NCBI RefSeq assembly: GCF_900129805.1
Contig: NZ_FQWY01000016.1
Span: 1 to 53,308, forward strand
Source: Thermosyntropha lipolytica DSM 11003
GTDB lineage: Bacteria > Bacillota > Syntrophomonadia > Syntrophomonadales > Syntrophomonadaceae
Length of the DNA stretch: 53,308 nt
Direction of reading: 5' to 3'
The notes beneath the pieces are model-generated. The model was not told where the DNA came from, ran no database searches, and worked only from the letters and a program-made list of their open reading frames with translations. This document shows positions 34,945-43,462 of the stretch, one piece after another (within the stretch, counting starts at the first letter, position 1; every line of letters begins with the position of its first letter). The position numbers and the translations under genes were made by a program.

Positions 34945-35739
34945 TTATAAATTCTGTTCTTTTAAATCAGCCGCTTTAATCTCCTCTACAATCCTTTCCG
35001 CTATCACTTCATTTCCGGCTACCAGGGAAACCCCGCGTTTTTCTTTAAGATATATAACCTTCCCTCCAGCCTCTTCCACTAAAAACGCACCTGCCGCTAC
35101 ATCCCACAGGTTAAGGTTCAGCTCCCAGTAACCATCAAAAATCCCGGCCGCTACACAGGCCAGGTCATAAGCAGCCGAACCTAATCTCCTTATCCCTCTT
35201 ACCCGGGGCTTAAAATGGCAAAAATACTTCAGGTTATTGTCTGGATGTATAGCGCGGTCATAAGGAAATCCGGTGGCTAAAAAGGCATTTTTAAATTCGG
35301 TTTTTGAACTCACTTTTATCCTCTTATCGTTAAGATAACTCCCTTCTCCTTTTACGGCTGTAAACATCTGTTTCAAAAAGGGAGCATAGACTACCCCCAG
35401 AACCGTTTCCCCCCGGTACTGCAAAGCAATGGAAACGGCAAAAACCGGAAGTCCCTGCGCATAATTGGTAGTCCCGTCTAAAGGGTCAACTATCCACATG
35501 TAATCAGATTTTATGTCGTAAGTCCCTGCCTCCTCGGAAAGAATACTGTGGTCAGGATAATTTCCCTTAATCCCCTCCAGGATAATTTTTTCGGATAGAT
35601 AATCAACCTCGGTTATCAAATCAATAGAAGTTGACTTAGTTTCTATATTAAGATTTTTATCCAGATACTCCATCTGCACCCTACCTGCTTCATATGCCCA
35701 TTTTTTAGCCCTTTCCAACATTTCAGTCCCGTCAAGCAA
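34945..35739 (-). CDS. Inositol-monophosphatase-family phosphatase
   Basis: A 264-residue Li+-sensitive-type phosphatase. Metal-binding motifs are LSEEAGTYD, WIVDPLDGTTNYAQG and, near the C-terminus, NLWDVAAGAFLVEEAGG. Substrates of bacterial relatives include inositol phosphates, fructose-1,6-bisphosphate, NADP and PAP, and sequence alone does not decide. The start is a TTG ten bases after GGAGG. It heads a short leftward unit with two small membrane genes. Confidence 0.9.
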   Translation of the reverse strand: MLDGTEMLERAKKWAYEAGRVQMEYLDKNLNIETKSTSIDLITEVDYLSEKIILEGIKGNYPDHSILSEEAGTYDIKSDYMWIVDPLDGTTNYAQGLPVFAVSIALQYRGETVLGVVYAPFLKQMFTAVKGEGSYLNDKRIKVSSKTEFKNAFLATGFPYDRAIHPDNNLKYFCHFKPRVRGIRRLGSAAYDLACVAAGIFDGYWELNLNLWDVAAGAFLVEEAGGKVIYLKEKRGVSLVAGNEVIAERIVEEIKAADLKEQNL

Positions 35740-35800
35740 TTTTTAAAAACCTCCTCTGCTCACAGTACAGAACCACGGAAAAATCTCCGTGGCCCTTTAT

Positions 35801-35863
35801 TACGATTCGAACTAGTTTTTAAAAAAAGAACCGTCCCCAATTTAAAATCTGTTACGAATCGTA
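35801..35863. repeat. Inverted repeat with a GGGGACGGTTC element
   Basis: TACGATTCG (35801-35809) and CGAATCGTA (35855-35863) form a 9-bp inverted repeat. The right arm holds the last codons of the methyltransferase gene. Inside lies, on the minus strand, AATTGGGGACGGTTC followed by Ts. That element resembles repeats scattered in many Firmicute genomes. The same GGGACGGTT core recurs at 45814. Confidence 0.5.
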
Positions 35864-36430
35864 TTTTCCTTGTATGAGGTAGAATACTCCATTGATGCTG
35901 GTCAGGGATATATCCCGGAAACCTGCTTCTTTTAAGAGTTTTTGCATCTCTTCCCGGGAGATTCTGTGTTCAAGCGGAGGGCCGGATTCGGTCTCTTTTT
36001 TCTCCCATTCTATGATAACTATTTTCCCACCCGGCTTTATAATCCGTTTTACCTCTTTTAAGAAAACACTCCGGTTTTCTGCTTCATGCATAACATGGCA
36101 CAAAAACCCGATATCAACACTGTTATCTTCTAAAGGCAATTTATTCTCCTCGTTTTTTATTACATCGACATTATCGATATTTTCCAGGGCCAGCTTTTCT
36201 TTTAATACGGCCAGCATTTCCTCTGATAAATCAAGGGCTATAATTTTGCCTTCTTTTCCTGCCAGGCGGGCTGCCGGCAGGGTAAAATAACCGATACCGC
36301 AGCCTATATCGGCCATAATCATACCAGGTCCCAACCCTATTCCCTTTAAAATCTCGTCCGGAGGAAGGAGCTCTCTTCTCTTCGGGTTATCCAGCTTGTG
36401 CATGTTCTTTTCATCAAACTTATGTCCCAT
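35852..36430 (-). CDS. Class I SAM-dependent methyltransferase
   Basis: A 192-residue Rossmann methyltransferase. The SAM site is MIMADIGCGIGYFTLPAARL, the acidic loop IIALDLSEEML, and VDIGFLCHVMHEAENRSVFL is the fourth strand region. A PGGKIVIIEWEKKE motif follows, and the substrate is not predictable. N-terminal DNPKRRELLPPDEIL occurs in UbiE-like proteins of anaerobes. It lies 6 bp after the MOSC gene, so both may be part of the copA-side transcript. Confidence 0.85.
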   Translation of the reverse strand: MGHKFDEKNMHKLDNPKRRELLPPDEILKGIGLGPGMIMADIGCGIGYFTLPAARLAGKEGKIIALDLSEEMLAVLKEKLALENIDNVDVIKNEENKLPLEDNSVDIGFLCHVMHEAENRSVFLKEVKRIIKPGGKIVIIEWEKKETESGPPLEHRISREEMQKLLKEAGFRDISLTSINGVFYLIQGKYDS

Positions 36431-36436
36431 TTATCT

Positions 36437-36877
36437 TTATTCCTCCATTACTTCTATACTATCCCCTGCTTTTACCCAGCCTGACTTTATAACCCGGGCA
36501 AAAACCCCTTCTAATGGCATTACACATTTTCCTACCTGTCTTTTTATCGCACAGCCTTGATTATGGCATTCTTTGCCGATAGCAGTTATTTTAAGCACTG
36601 CCTCCCCCACTTTAAGACGGGTTCCTATCGGCAGGGAGAAAACATCTATGCCTTCTACTGTCAGGTTTTCGGCAAAATCCCCGAAAACGGGATTTAAACC
36701 TTGTTTTTTCATTTTTTCTATACTGGAATAGGAAAGGAGGCTCACCTGCCTTAAGCCTTCCCCGCTGTGAGCATCCCCTTCTATCCCCCAGTTTTCCCTG
36801 ATATAAGCTTTACCTATATTATGCTTTTTTTCTCCCTTTTTTTCCGAAATATTTACGGCTAAAACCTTACCCTGCAT
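36437..36877 (-). CDS. MOSC-domain protein
   Basis: A 146-residue stand-alone MOSC domain, related to the C-terminus of molybdenum-cofactor sulfurases. Typical are WGIEGDAHSG, PVFGDFAENLTVEGID and the conserved Cys in CHNQGCAIKRQVGKCVMPLEG. Such proteins are thought to carry sulfur to Mo/W cofactors or other metal-sulfur sites. In this window it could serve tungsten or molybdenum enzymes, together with the tup importer and FdhD-like protein. It lies 25 bp after copA. Confidence 0.9.
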   Translation of the reverse strand: MQGKVLAVNISEKKGEKKHNIGKAYIRENWGIEGDAHSGEGLRQVSLLSYSSIEKMKKQGLNPVFGDFAENLTVEGIDVFSLPIGTRLKVGEAVLKITAIGKECHNQGCAIKRQVGKCVMPLEGVFARVIKSGWVKAGDSIEVMEE

Positions 36878-36902
36878 CTTCTTCCTCTCCTTTATTAATA
36901 CT

Positions 36903-39290
36903 TCATATTTTGAATCTATTAAGCCTTAAGGCATTTAATACTACGGAAACTGAACTGAAGGCCATAGCCCCTCCGGCAATTACCGGACTTAAAAGTCCTC
37001 CCATCGCCAGAGGAACAGCAATTATATTATAGATAAAAGCCCAGAACAAGTTTTGTTTTATATTTTTAAGTGTAGCCCGGCTTAAGGCTATGGCGGTAGG
37101 AAGTTTGGCCATATCCCCACCCATAAGGATTATCCCGGCCGTTTCCGCAGCAATATCAGTTCCGCTCTCCATCGCTATACCTATATCAGCCTGAGCCAGA
37201 GCCGGGGCATCGTTTATGCCATCACCTACCATAGCTACCGTTCTGCCTTCGGCCATGAGCTTCTTTACCACTTCTGCTTTTTCCGCCGGCATAAGTCCAC
37301 CTTTTACTTTTTCAATCCCCGTTTTTTGGGCTACACTAAGGCAGGTATTTATATTATCTCCGCTTAACATCCATACTTCAATACCCATGGCTTTAAGCCT
37401 GTTTACTGCCACATCAGCCTCAGCTTTTATTTTATCGGCAACGGCGGCTATTATGGCTATTTCCCCATTTACAGCCATTAATACCGTAGTTTTGCCTTCT
37501 TTCTCATAAGTATAAATTATTTGTTCGGTTTCCGGGCTATAAATCCTGTTTTCTTTCATAAAATTATAATTCCCGATTATGATCTGGTTTCCATCTACCC
37601 TGGCTTTTACTCCCCTGCCCGGTATTACCTGAAATTCCTCCCACATAATTATCTCAGCTGCTGATGGAGAATTTATGCCCTGGGCTACAGCTATACCTAC
37701 GGGGTGATTGCTTAAAGCTTCCGCCCCTTTAAACCAGGCTAGATACCTGGTCTCTTCCTCCTTAAAAGGCTCTAATACTTCTAAATCAGTAAGCATAGGC
37801 CTTCCTTCCGTAACCGTACCTGTTTTATCCAGGACTACGGTATCGATTCTACCGGCTTTTTCTAAATATTCCCCTCCCCGTATTATTATACCTAAAGAGG
37901 CTCCCCGCCCGGTTCCTACCATAACTGATACCGGAGTGGCAAGCCCTATAGCACAGGGACAGGCAATAACCAGAACCGCAACCCCATTTAAAAGGGCATG
38001 AACATAATCCCCCTTATCTAAAATAAAATACCACATGCCAAAAGTAATCCCGGCCAGGACTAAAATAACCGGCACAAAATATCTTGCTACTGTATCTGCC
38101 ATCCTCTGGATAGGAGGCTTATCCGCCTGGGCTTCAGCAACCAGCCTTATAATCTGTTCCAGAACTGATTCTTCTCCCAGACGGGTAGCTTTAATCTTAA
38201 TCATTCCCAGCTGGTTAACTGTTCCTCCTATAACCTCATCCCCCGGTTTTTTATCTACCGGCAAACTTTCTCCGGTTATCATGGATTCGTCAACAGCGGA
38301 ATAACCTTCCACTATTTCTCCATCAACCGGTATCCTTTCTCCCGGCTTTATCAGAACGATATCTCCTTTGCGGACATAAGAAACCGGTATTTCTTTTTCT
38401 CCCTCCGGAGTAATAACTACAGCGGTTTTAGGTTTTAAATCCAGCAGCTTCTTTATGGCCTCGGAAGCTCTGCTTTTGGCCGAAGCCTCCAGATATTTGC
38501 CCAGCAGGATAATGGTAATAAGCATTACACTTACTTCGAAATAAAGAGGAGCCTCAGGTAAGAAAAATACGGCGAAAAGGCTGTAAAAATAGGCAACACT
38601 GGTCCCTAATGCCACCAGTACATCCATATTAGCCCCACCTGTTTTAAGGGCATAATAAGCTCCCCGATAGAAATAAGCTCCCAGCCCGAACTGCACAATC
38701 GTTGCCAGCATTATCTGCAGCGAGGGAGACATCAAACTTGCGGGAAAAGGCAAAGAAAAAAGATGAGAAGCCATCATTCCCCAAAAGGGGAGGGAAAGAA
38801 GAAAGGAAAGTATAAATTTTTTCTTTAACTTTTCCTTTTCTTCCTCCTGCAGCAAAAATAAATCTTTTTCTTCCTTATGGGAAATAAGAGCTTTATAGCC
38901 CAGGCTTCCTATGAGATCGGCAAATTCTTTTTCTCCCTTTTCTCCATAGTATTCAACTACTGTCTGTCCGGTAGCCAGATTTACCGATACTTCTTTAACT
39001 TCAGGCAATTCTTTAAGTTTGTTTTCAATTTTAGCCGCACAGGCAGCACAGCCCATGCCTTGAACTATTAAGGAAAGCCTCTTAGGGGAAACTTTATAGC
39101 CTAATCCTTCTATCTCCTCGACTATCTGGGATGGCTTTATCCTGTTTTCGTCATATTCAACTTCCGCCTGGTTAAGGACCAGATTAACATGGACATTATT
39201 TACTCCTTCTCTGGCTTTAAGTTTATTTTCAATGCGGGCTGCACAGCCTGCACAGCTCATACCCTCTATATTAACTCTTGTTTTTTCCAT
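36903..39290 (-). CDS. copA: Copper-exporting P1B-type ATPase
   Basis: A 795-residue P1B-ATPase. Two N-terminal heavy-metal domains carry GMSCAGCAA and GMGCAACAA. About eight membrane helices follow, with the metal-gate CPC in [12 protein letters not shown], the phosphorylation site DKTGT, the SNHPVG motif and [12 protein letters not shown]. The TM7/TM8 motifs ([11 protein letters not shown], and [15 protein letters not shown]) fit CopA, Cu(I) efflux. No CopZ or CsoR gene is adjacent. It lies 14 bp after cysK on the same strand. Confidence 0.95.
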   Translation of the reverse strand: MEKTRVNIEGMSCAGCAARIENKLKAREGVNNVHVNLVLNQAEVEYDENRIKPSQIVEEIEGLGYKVSPKRLSLIVQGMGCAACAAKIENKLKELPEVKEVSVNLATGQTVVEYYGEKGEKEFADLIGSLGYKALISHKEEKDLFLLQEEEKEKLKKKFILSFLLSLPFWGMMASHLFSLPFPASLMSPSLQIMLATIVQFGLGAYFYRGAYYALKTGGANMDVLVALGTSVAYFYSLFAVFFLPEAPLYFEVSVMLITIILLGKYLEASAKSRASEAIKKLLDLKPKTAVVITPEGEKEIPVSYVRKGDIVLIKPGERIPVDGEIVEGYSAVDESMITGESLPVDKKPGDEVIGGTVNQLGMIKIKATRLGEESVLEQIIRLVAEAQADKPPIQRMADTVARYFVPVILVLAGITFGMWYFILDKGDYVHALLNGVAVLVIACPCAIGLATPVSVMVGTGRGASLGIIIRGGEYLEKAGRIDTVVLDKTGTVTEGRPMLTDLEVLEPFKEEETRYLAWFKGAEALSNHPVGIAVAQGINSPSAAEIIMWEEFQVIPGRGVKARVDGNQIIIGNYNFMKENRIYSPETEQIIYTYEKEGKTTVLMAVNGEIAIIAAVADKIKAEADVAVNRLKAMGIEVWMLSGDNINTCLSVAQKTGIEKVKGGLMPAEKAEVVKKLMAEGRTVAMVGDGINDAPALAQADIGIAMESGTDIAAETAGIILMGGDMAKLPTAIALSRATLKNIKQNLFWAFIYNIIAVPLAMGGLLSPVIAGGAMAFSSVSVVLNALRLNRFKI

Positions 39291-39304
39291 AATAGATCCA
39301 CCTT

Positions 39305-40219
39305 TTATCCAAAAAGCTCCGTACTCAAATACCTCTCGCCGGTATCAGGAATAATGGCAAGGATCCTGGCTCCCCGGGGAGCCTTTTTAGCTATTTTCAG
39401 CGCTGCATATACAGCTGCCCCGGCAGAAATCCCGCATAAAACCCCTTCTTCCCTAGCCAAACGCCGGGAGGTATTAAAGGCATCTTCATCATCAACTTTT
39501 ATGATTTCGTCTATTATATCTTTTTCCAGCACCGAAGGGATAAATCCGGCTCCTATACCCTGAATACCGTGCCTGCCCGGCTTTTCTCCAGAAAGGACGG
39601 CGGAAGAAGCAGGTTCTACGGCTATTATCTTGATATGCGGATTTTTTTCTTTAAGAAAGCGGCCACTTCCGGTTAAGGTTCCTCCCGTTCCTACCCCGGC
39701 TACCAGATAGTCTAATCTTCCTTCGGTATCTTCCCATATCTCCGGCCCGGTAGTAAGGTAGTGGATTTCCGGATTAGCCAGATTATCAAACTGCCTAGGC
39801 ATAAAGTAGTCTTTATTTTCCCTAATCAGCTCTTCCGCCTTTTCAACTGCACCTCGCATCCCTTTTTCACCCGGAGTCAGGATTATTTCGGCTCCATAAG
39901 CTTTAAGGAGCTTTCTTCTTTCTATACTCATCGTTTCCGGCATAACGAGGAGGAGGCGGTAACCTTTAACGGCAGCCACCATAGCCAAACCTATGCCGGT
40001 ATTGCCGCTGGTAGCTTCTACTATCGTTCCTCCCGGCCTCAGCTTTCCTTCCGCTTCGGCTTTTTTTATCATATTAAGGCCAATACGGTCCTTTACGCTC
40101 CCTCCCGGATTAAAAAACTCCAGCTTGGCCAGGAGCTCTGTTTCCTGATTAGGGTTTATCCTTGAAAGCCTTACTATCGGAGTCCGCCCGATCAAATAAG
40201 TTATGTCCGCTGCTATCAC
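39305..40219 (-). CDS. cysK: Cysteine synthase (O-acetylserine sulfhydrylase)
   Basis: A 304-residue PLP enzyme making cysteine from O-acetylserine and sulfide. The PLP-Lys lies in [11 protein letters not shown], the substrate loop is [12 protein letters not shown], and the PLP-phosphate loop is [12 protein letters not shown]. The start is a GTG behind AAAGGAG. Its first 71 bases overlap the end of the iscU frame. Placed after nifS and iscU, it can supply the cysteine that NifS uses as sulfur donor. Confidence 0.95.
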   Translation of the reverse strand: MIAADITYLIGRTPIVRLSRINPNQETELLAKLEFFNPGGSVKDRIGLNMIKKAEAEGKLRPGGTIVEATSGNTGIGLAMVAAVKGYRLLLVMPETMSIERRKLLKAYGAEIILTPGEKGMRGAVEKAEELIRENKDYFMPRQFDNLANPEIHYLTTGPEIWEDTEGRLDYLVAGVGTGGTLTGSGRFLKEKNPHIKIIAVEPASSAVLSGEKPGRHGIQGIGAGFIPSVLEKDIIDEIIKVDDEDAFNTSRRLAREEGVLCGISAGAAVYAALKIAKKAPRGARILAIIPDTGERYLSTELFG

Positions 40220-40598
40220 TGTCTATTCTCCTTTCCCGGTAATCTGCAATAGCCTTTTTAAGCGCATCAGCCGCCAGATTTGAGCAGTGCATCTTTACTG
40301 GCGGAAGTCCACCTAAAGCTTCGGCAACTTTTTTATTAGTTATCTTTTCTGCTTCGGTAAGGGTTTTTCCTTTCACCAGCTCGGTTATCATACTGCTGGT
40401 AGCAATGGCCGCAGCGCAGCCAAAGGTCTGAAATTTTATATCGGCAATCTTATCATCTTCTACCTTTATCTCTATGCGCATTATATCTCCGCAGGAAGCA
40501 TTTCCTACCTCCCCTACCCCGTCGGCATTTTCAACACTTCCTACATTGCGGGGATTTAAAAAGTGGTCCATAACCTCTCTTGTATACATCTTATCCAT
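40149..40598 (-). CDS. iscU: IscU/NifU-type Fe-S scaffold with an extended tail
   Basis: A 149-residue scaffold on which Fe-S clusters are built. The three conserved Cys are in [20 protein letters not shown] and [10 protein letters not shown]. The family core ends near ADYRERR. The last 25 or so residues (polar, starting IDSDSSGHN) run over the cysK start and look unlike the family, so the stop is later than usual. The 5' end overlaps nifS by 8 bp, implying coupled translation. Confidence 0.92.
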   Translation of the reverse strand: MDKMYTREVMDHFLNPRNVGSVENADGVGEVGNASCGDIMRIEIKVEDDKIADIKFQTFGCAAAIATSSMITELVKGKTLTEAEKITNKKVAEALGGLPPVKMHCSNLAADALKKAIADYRERRIDSDSSGHNLFDRADSDSKAFKDKP

Positions 40599-41766
40599 CT
40601 CCTCTCCTGTATAATGGCGACATGGCTCTAAGTTTTTCTACCACCCCGGGCAAAACCTCAAGCACATATTCTATGTCTTCTCTTTTTGTATCTTTTCCCA
40701 GGCTTAAACGCAAGGAGCCATGAGCGATTTCCGGTGTTATACCCATAGCCAGCAGGACATGGGAAGCCTTGAGGGATTTAGAAGAACAGGCCGAACCGCT
40801 GGAAGCCATTATCCCCTGCTGGTCAAGAAGCAGCAGCATAGATTCGCCTTCTATATATTTAAAACATACGCTCACACAGCCAGGTACCCGGTTCTCGGGA
40901 TGTCCGGTAAAGATAACATCCGGTATCCTGTCTTTTATCCCCTGCCGCAAAAGCTCTTCTAGTTCCCTTATCCTTTTTTCCATCTCTTCTCTGTTTTCCA
41001 GTATAAACTCTGCTGCCCTGCCTAATCCGATTATCCCCGGAGTATTTTCCGTTCCCGCCCGCATTTTGTTTTCCTGTCCCCCGCCGGTTAACAGGCTTTC
41101 TACTTTTACCCCTTTTTTAATATAGAGGCAGCCGATACCTTTAGGCCCGTAAAACTTATGGGCAGAAAGGGAAAGCATGTCTATCCCCAGCTCTTTTACA
41201 TCCACCTTTATCTTCCCCACTGCCTGCACGGCATCGGTATGAAAAAGGCTTCCGTTTTGGCGGGCTATATGAGCCAGGGTTTTGATATCCTGAACTGTTC
41301 CCACTTCGTTATTGGCATACATTATGCTAACCAGAACGGTTTCCGGCTTAATCGCCTTCTGAAGGCTTTCCGGGCTTACAGTCCCATACTGGTCAACCGG
41401 CAGCACGGTTACTTCAAAACCTTCCTTTTCCAGACGCAAACAGGTATCTAATACCGCATGGTGTTCGATAGCCGAAGTAATAATATGGTTGCCTTTCTTC
41501 CTATTAGCCCTGGCTCCACCAATTATAGCCTGATTGTTCGCTTCGGTCCCACCGCTGGTAAATACAATCTCTGAAGGCTCGGCATTTAAGAGCCGGGCTA
41601 CTTTAAGCCTGGCTTCTTCTACTTTTTCCCTGACCTTTTGAGCCGGGCTGTAAATAGAAGAAGGATTGTAAAAGTCTTCTCTAAAGTAAGGATGCATAGC
41701 TTCCAGCACTTCCGAAGCTACCGGAGTGGTAGCATTATGATCCAGATAGACAAGTTTCACTTTCAT
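40591..41766 (-). CDS. nifS: Cysteine desulfurase (NifS/IscS type)
   Basis: A 391-residue PLP enzyme that takes sulfur from cysteine as a persulfide. It starts VYLDHNATTPVASEVL. The PLP-Lys lies in LSLSAHKFYGPKG and the persulfide Cys in MASSGSACSSKS. The short loop around that Cys is of the NifS/IscS class. It serves IscU directly downstream and possibly the SufC-type system and thio-cofactors as well. It overlaps the regulator upstream by 4 bp. Confidence 0.95.
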   Translation of the reverse strand: MKVKLVYLDHNATTPVASEVLEAMHPYFREDFYNPSSIYSPAQKVREKVEEARLKVARLLNAEPSEIVFTSGGTEANNQAIIGGARANRKKGNHIITSAIEHHAVLDTCLRLEKEGFEVTVLPVDQYGTVSPESLQKAIKPETVLVSIMYANNEVGTVQDIKTLAHIARQNGSLFHTDAVQAVGKIKVDVKELGIDMLSLSAHKFYGPKGIGCLYIKKGVKVESLLTGGGQENKMRAGTENTPGIIGLGRAAEFILENREEMEKRIRELEELLRQGIKDRIPDVIFTGHPENRVPGCVSVCFKYIEGESMLLLLDQQGIMASSGSACSSKSLKASHVLLAMGITPEIAHGSLRLSLGKDTKREDIEYVLEVLPGVVEKLRAMSPLYRRGDG

Positions 41767-42197
41767 CTCTCCTTTAGCAGTTTTTGTTCGTTTTCTAATA
41801 AATCCAAAAGAGAATATTTATCCAGTACTTGATTGATAGCATCCCTTACTTCTTCCCAAATTATGCGGGTAACACACAGGTCAGCCCTATCACAAATACC
41901 TTTTTTCGCCTGACTTACACAATCTACCGGTGCCATATCTCCTTCCAAAGTCCTTATTATTTCACCTACCGTAATCTCCCCAGGGCTTTTGCCCAGGGTA
42001 TAGCCCCCTTTGGCTCCCTTACTGCTTCGGACTAAACCTGCCTTTTTTAAGCCGGTCATAATCTGCTCTAAATAGCCTTCGGACAAGCCTTGACTGGCCG
42101 CAATAGAGGCAATAGAAACCGGCTCATTTTCTCTGCTGGCGCGGGCAATGTCTATCATGGCCCTCAGGCCGTACCTTCCGCGAGTAGAAAGTTTCAT
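41763..42197 (-). CDS. Rrf2-family regulator (IscR-like, with cysteines)
   Basis: A 144-residue winged-helix Rrf2 regulator. The N-terminus is KLSTRGRYGLRAMIDIA and the recognition helix is in GLSEGYLEQIMTGLKKAGL. It carries Cys at C-x8-C-x5-C (CVSQAKKGICDRADLC), close to the Fe-S ligand set of IscR (three Cys), unlike CymR, which has none. It probably senses Fe-S status and controls the nadA-nifS-iscU-cysK cluster it sits in. Confidence 0.9.
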   Translation of the reverse strand: MKLSTRGRYGLRAMIDIARASRENEPVSIASIAASQGLSEGYLEQIMTGLKKAGLVRSSKGAKGGYTLGKSPGEITVGEIIRTLEGDMAPVDCVSQAKKGICDRADLCVTRIIWEEVRDAINQVLDKYSLLDLLENEQKLLKER

Positions 42198-42223
42198 GTA
42201 AATTTTCCTCCTTAAAGCTTGAG

Positions 42224-43141
42224 TTATCTGCTTAAATCTATCATCATCTCCAGTGCTTTTAAAGCTTTCCCCCTTATCTCTTCCGGCACGGTTATAACCG
42301 TTTCCCGGTTTTCCAAGGAATAAAGGATTTTCTCCAGGGTTATGCTCTTCATGTTAGGACAGATAAGCTCATCAGCAGCCAGAATAAACTCGGCATCTGG
42401 CCTGGCTTTTTTAAGAGGATATAAAATTCCTTCCTCGGTGCCGATGATAAATTTCCTTTCCGGAGAGATCTCGGCATATTTTATAATTCCACCTGTACTG
42501 CCGACATAATCAGCTTCCCTCCAAATTTCCGGCTCACACTCCGGATGTACCAGCACCAAGGCATCCGGGTGCGCCTCTTTTAAAGATTTAATATTACCGG
42601 CGGTAAGTTTTACATGTACCGGACAGCAGGAAGGATATTTCTCCATAACCCGGCCGGTTTTCTCTTCGATAAAGCCGGCTAAATTGCGGTCAGGAATAAA
42701 CATGATATCGCGCTCCCCGTCTAATTTAGATATAATTTTTTCCGCATTAGAAGAAGTTACACATACATGGCTCAATGCTTTTACCGCCGCCGGAGTGTTT
42801 ACATAGCTTACCAGCATAACTTCCGGATTCTTTGCCTGGTATTCCTTGATTTTTTCTACATCTACACTATCGGCCATGGGACAGGTAGCCATAGGTTCTG
42901 GGGAAAGGATAGTTTTATCCGGGCATAATATAGCCGCGGTTTCGGCCATAAAATCTACTCCCGCCACCAGGATAGTATCCTTGTCCGCTTCCCGCGCCGC
43001 CAGAGCCATGGCATAGGAATCGCCTACAAAATCTGCGATTTCCTGCACTTCTTTCCGCTGATAATAGTGGGCAATTATAAAAACTGATCTTTCTTTTTTT
43101 AACTTTTTGATAAGATCCATCATCTCTTTTTCCTTTAGCAT
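42224..43141 (-). CDS. nadA: Quinolinate synthase A
   Basis: A 305-residue [4Fe-4S] enzyme of NAD synthesis, condensing iminoaspartate and dihydroxyacetone phosphate. Expected cysteines lie in PEPMATCPMADSV, VCVTSSNAEK and LICPNMKSITLEKI, with IAHYYQRKEVQEIADFVGDS near the N-terminus. nadB and nadC are not here. It is the first gene of the leftward Fe-S cluster run. Upstream lies a perfect 8-bp-arm palindrome at 43205-43229 that may bind the Rrf2 regulator. Confidence 0.95.
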   Translation of the reverse strand: MLKEKEMMDLIKKLKKERSVFIIAHYYQRKEVQEIADFVGDSYAMALAAREADKDTILVAGVDFMAETAAILCPDKTILSPEPMATCPMADSVDVEKIKEYQAKNPEVMLVSYVNTPAAVKALSHVCVTSSNAEKIISKLDGERDIMFIPDRNLAGFIEEKTGRVMEKYPSCCPVHVKLTAGNIKSLKEAHPDALVLVHPECEPEIWREADYVGSTGGIIKYAEISPERKFIIGTEEGILYPLKKARPDAEFILAADELICPNMKSITLEKILYSLENRETVITVPEEIRGKALKALEMMIDLSR

Positions 43142-43462
43142 TTTTTCTCCTCCTCAGAAATCTTTAACATTTCTCTAACTAATACTATATCACTAATATA
43201 TCATAATTCCTAGTATTTTGGTAGGAATTGTTGATATTTTTTGCTAACTATTGGCTATCTTATGTCAGGGAAACTTATTTTAAAAATCTTTTATCAATAT
43301 TGTTTCCTACCATCAGACTATATAATTGCTTTTTTATTAAATTTACACTTTCTTTACCATGTAAATCTATTTTCTTAAATAAACTATCCCTTTATATTTA
43401 CTTTTCCCCCTTATAATTCTTACCAAGCTTAACTAAATAAGTATAACAGGAGGAAACAGGCA
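43142..43462. other. Divergent noncoding region between nadA and the chemoreceptor gene
   Basis: AT-rich, with no ORF or known RNA motif seen. It holds the palindrome at 43205-43229 near nadA, and the AGGAGG ribosome site of the receptor gene at its right end. Confidence 0.5.
43205..43229. promoter_or_regulatory. Palindromic operator candidate upstream of nadA-rrf2-nifS
   Basis: AATTCCTA and TAGGAATT form a perfect 8-bp inverted repeat with a 9-nt spacer, 64-88 bp upstream of nadA. The half-site GGAATT recalls operators of Rrf2 regulators such as CymR. The regulator encoded two genes downstream is the natural candidate. Confidence 0.55.
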
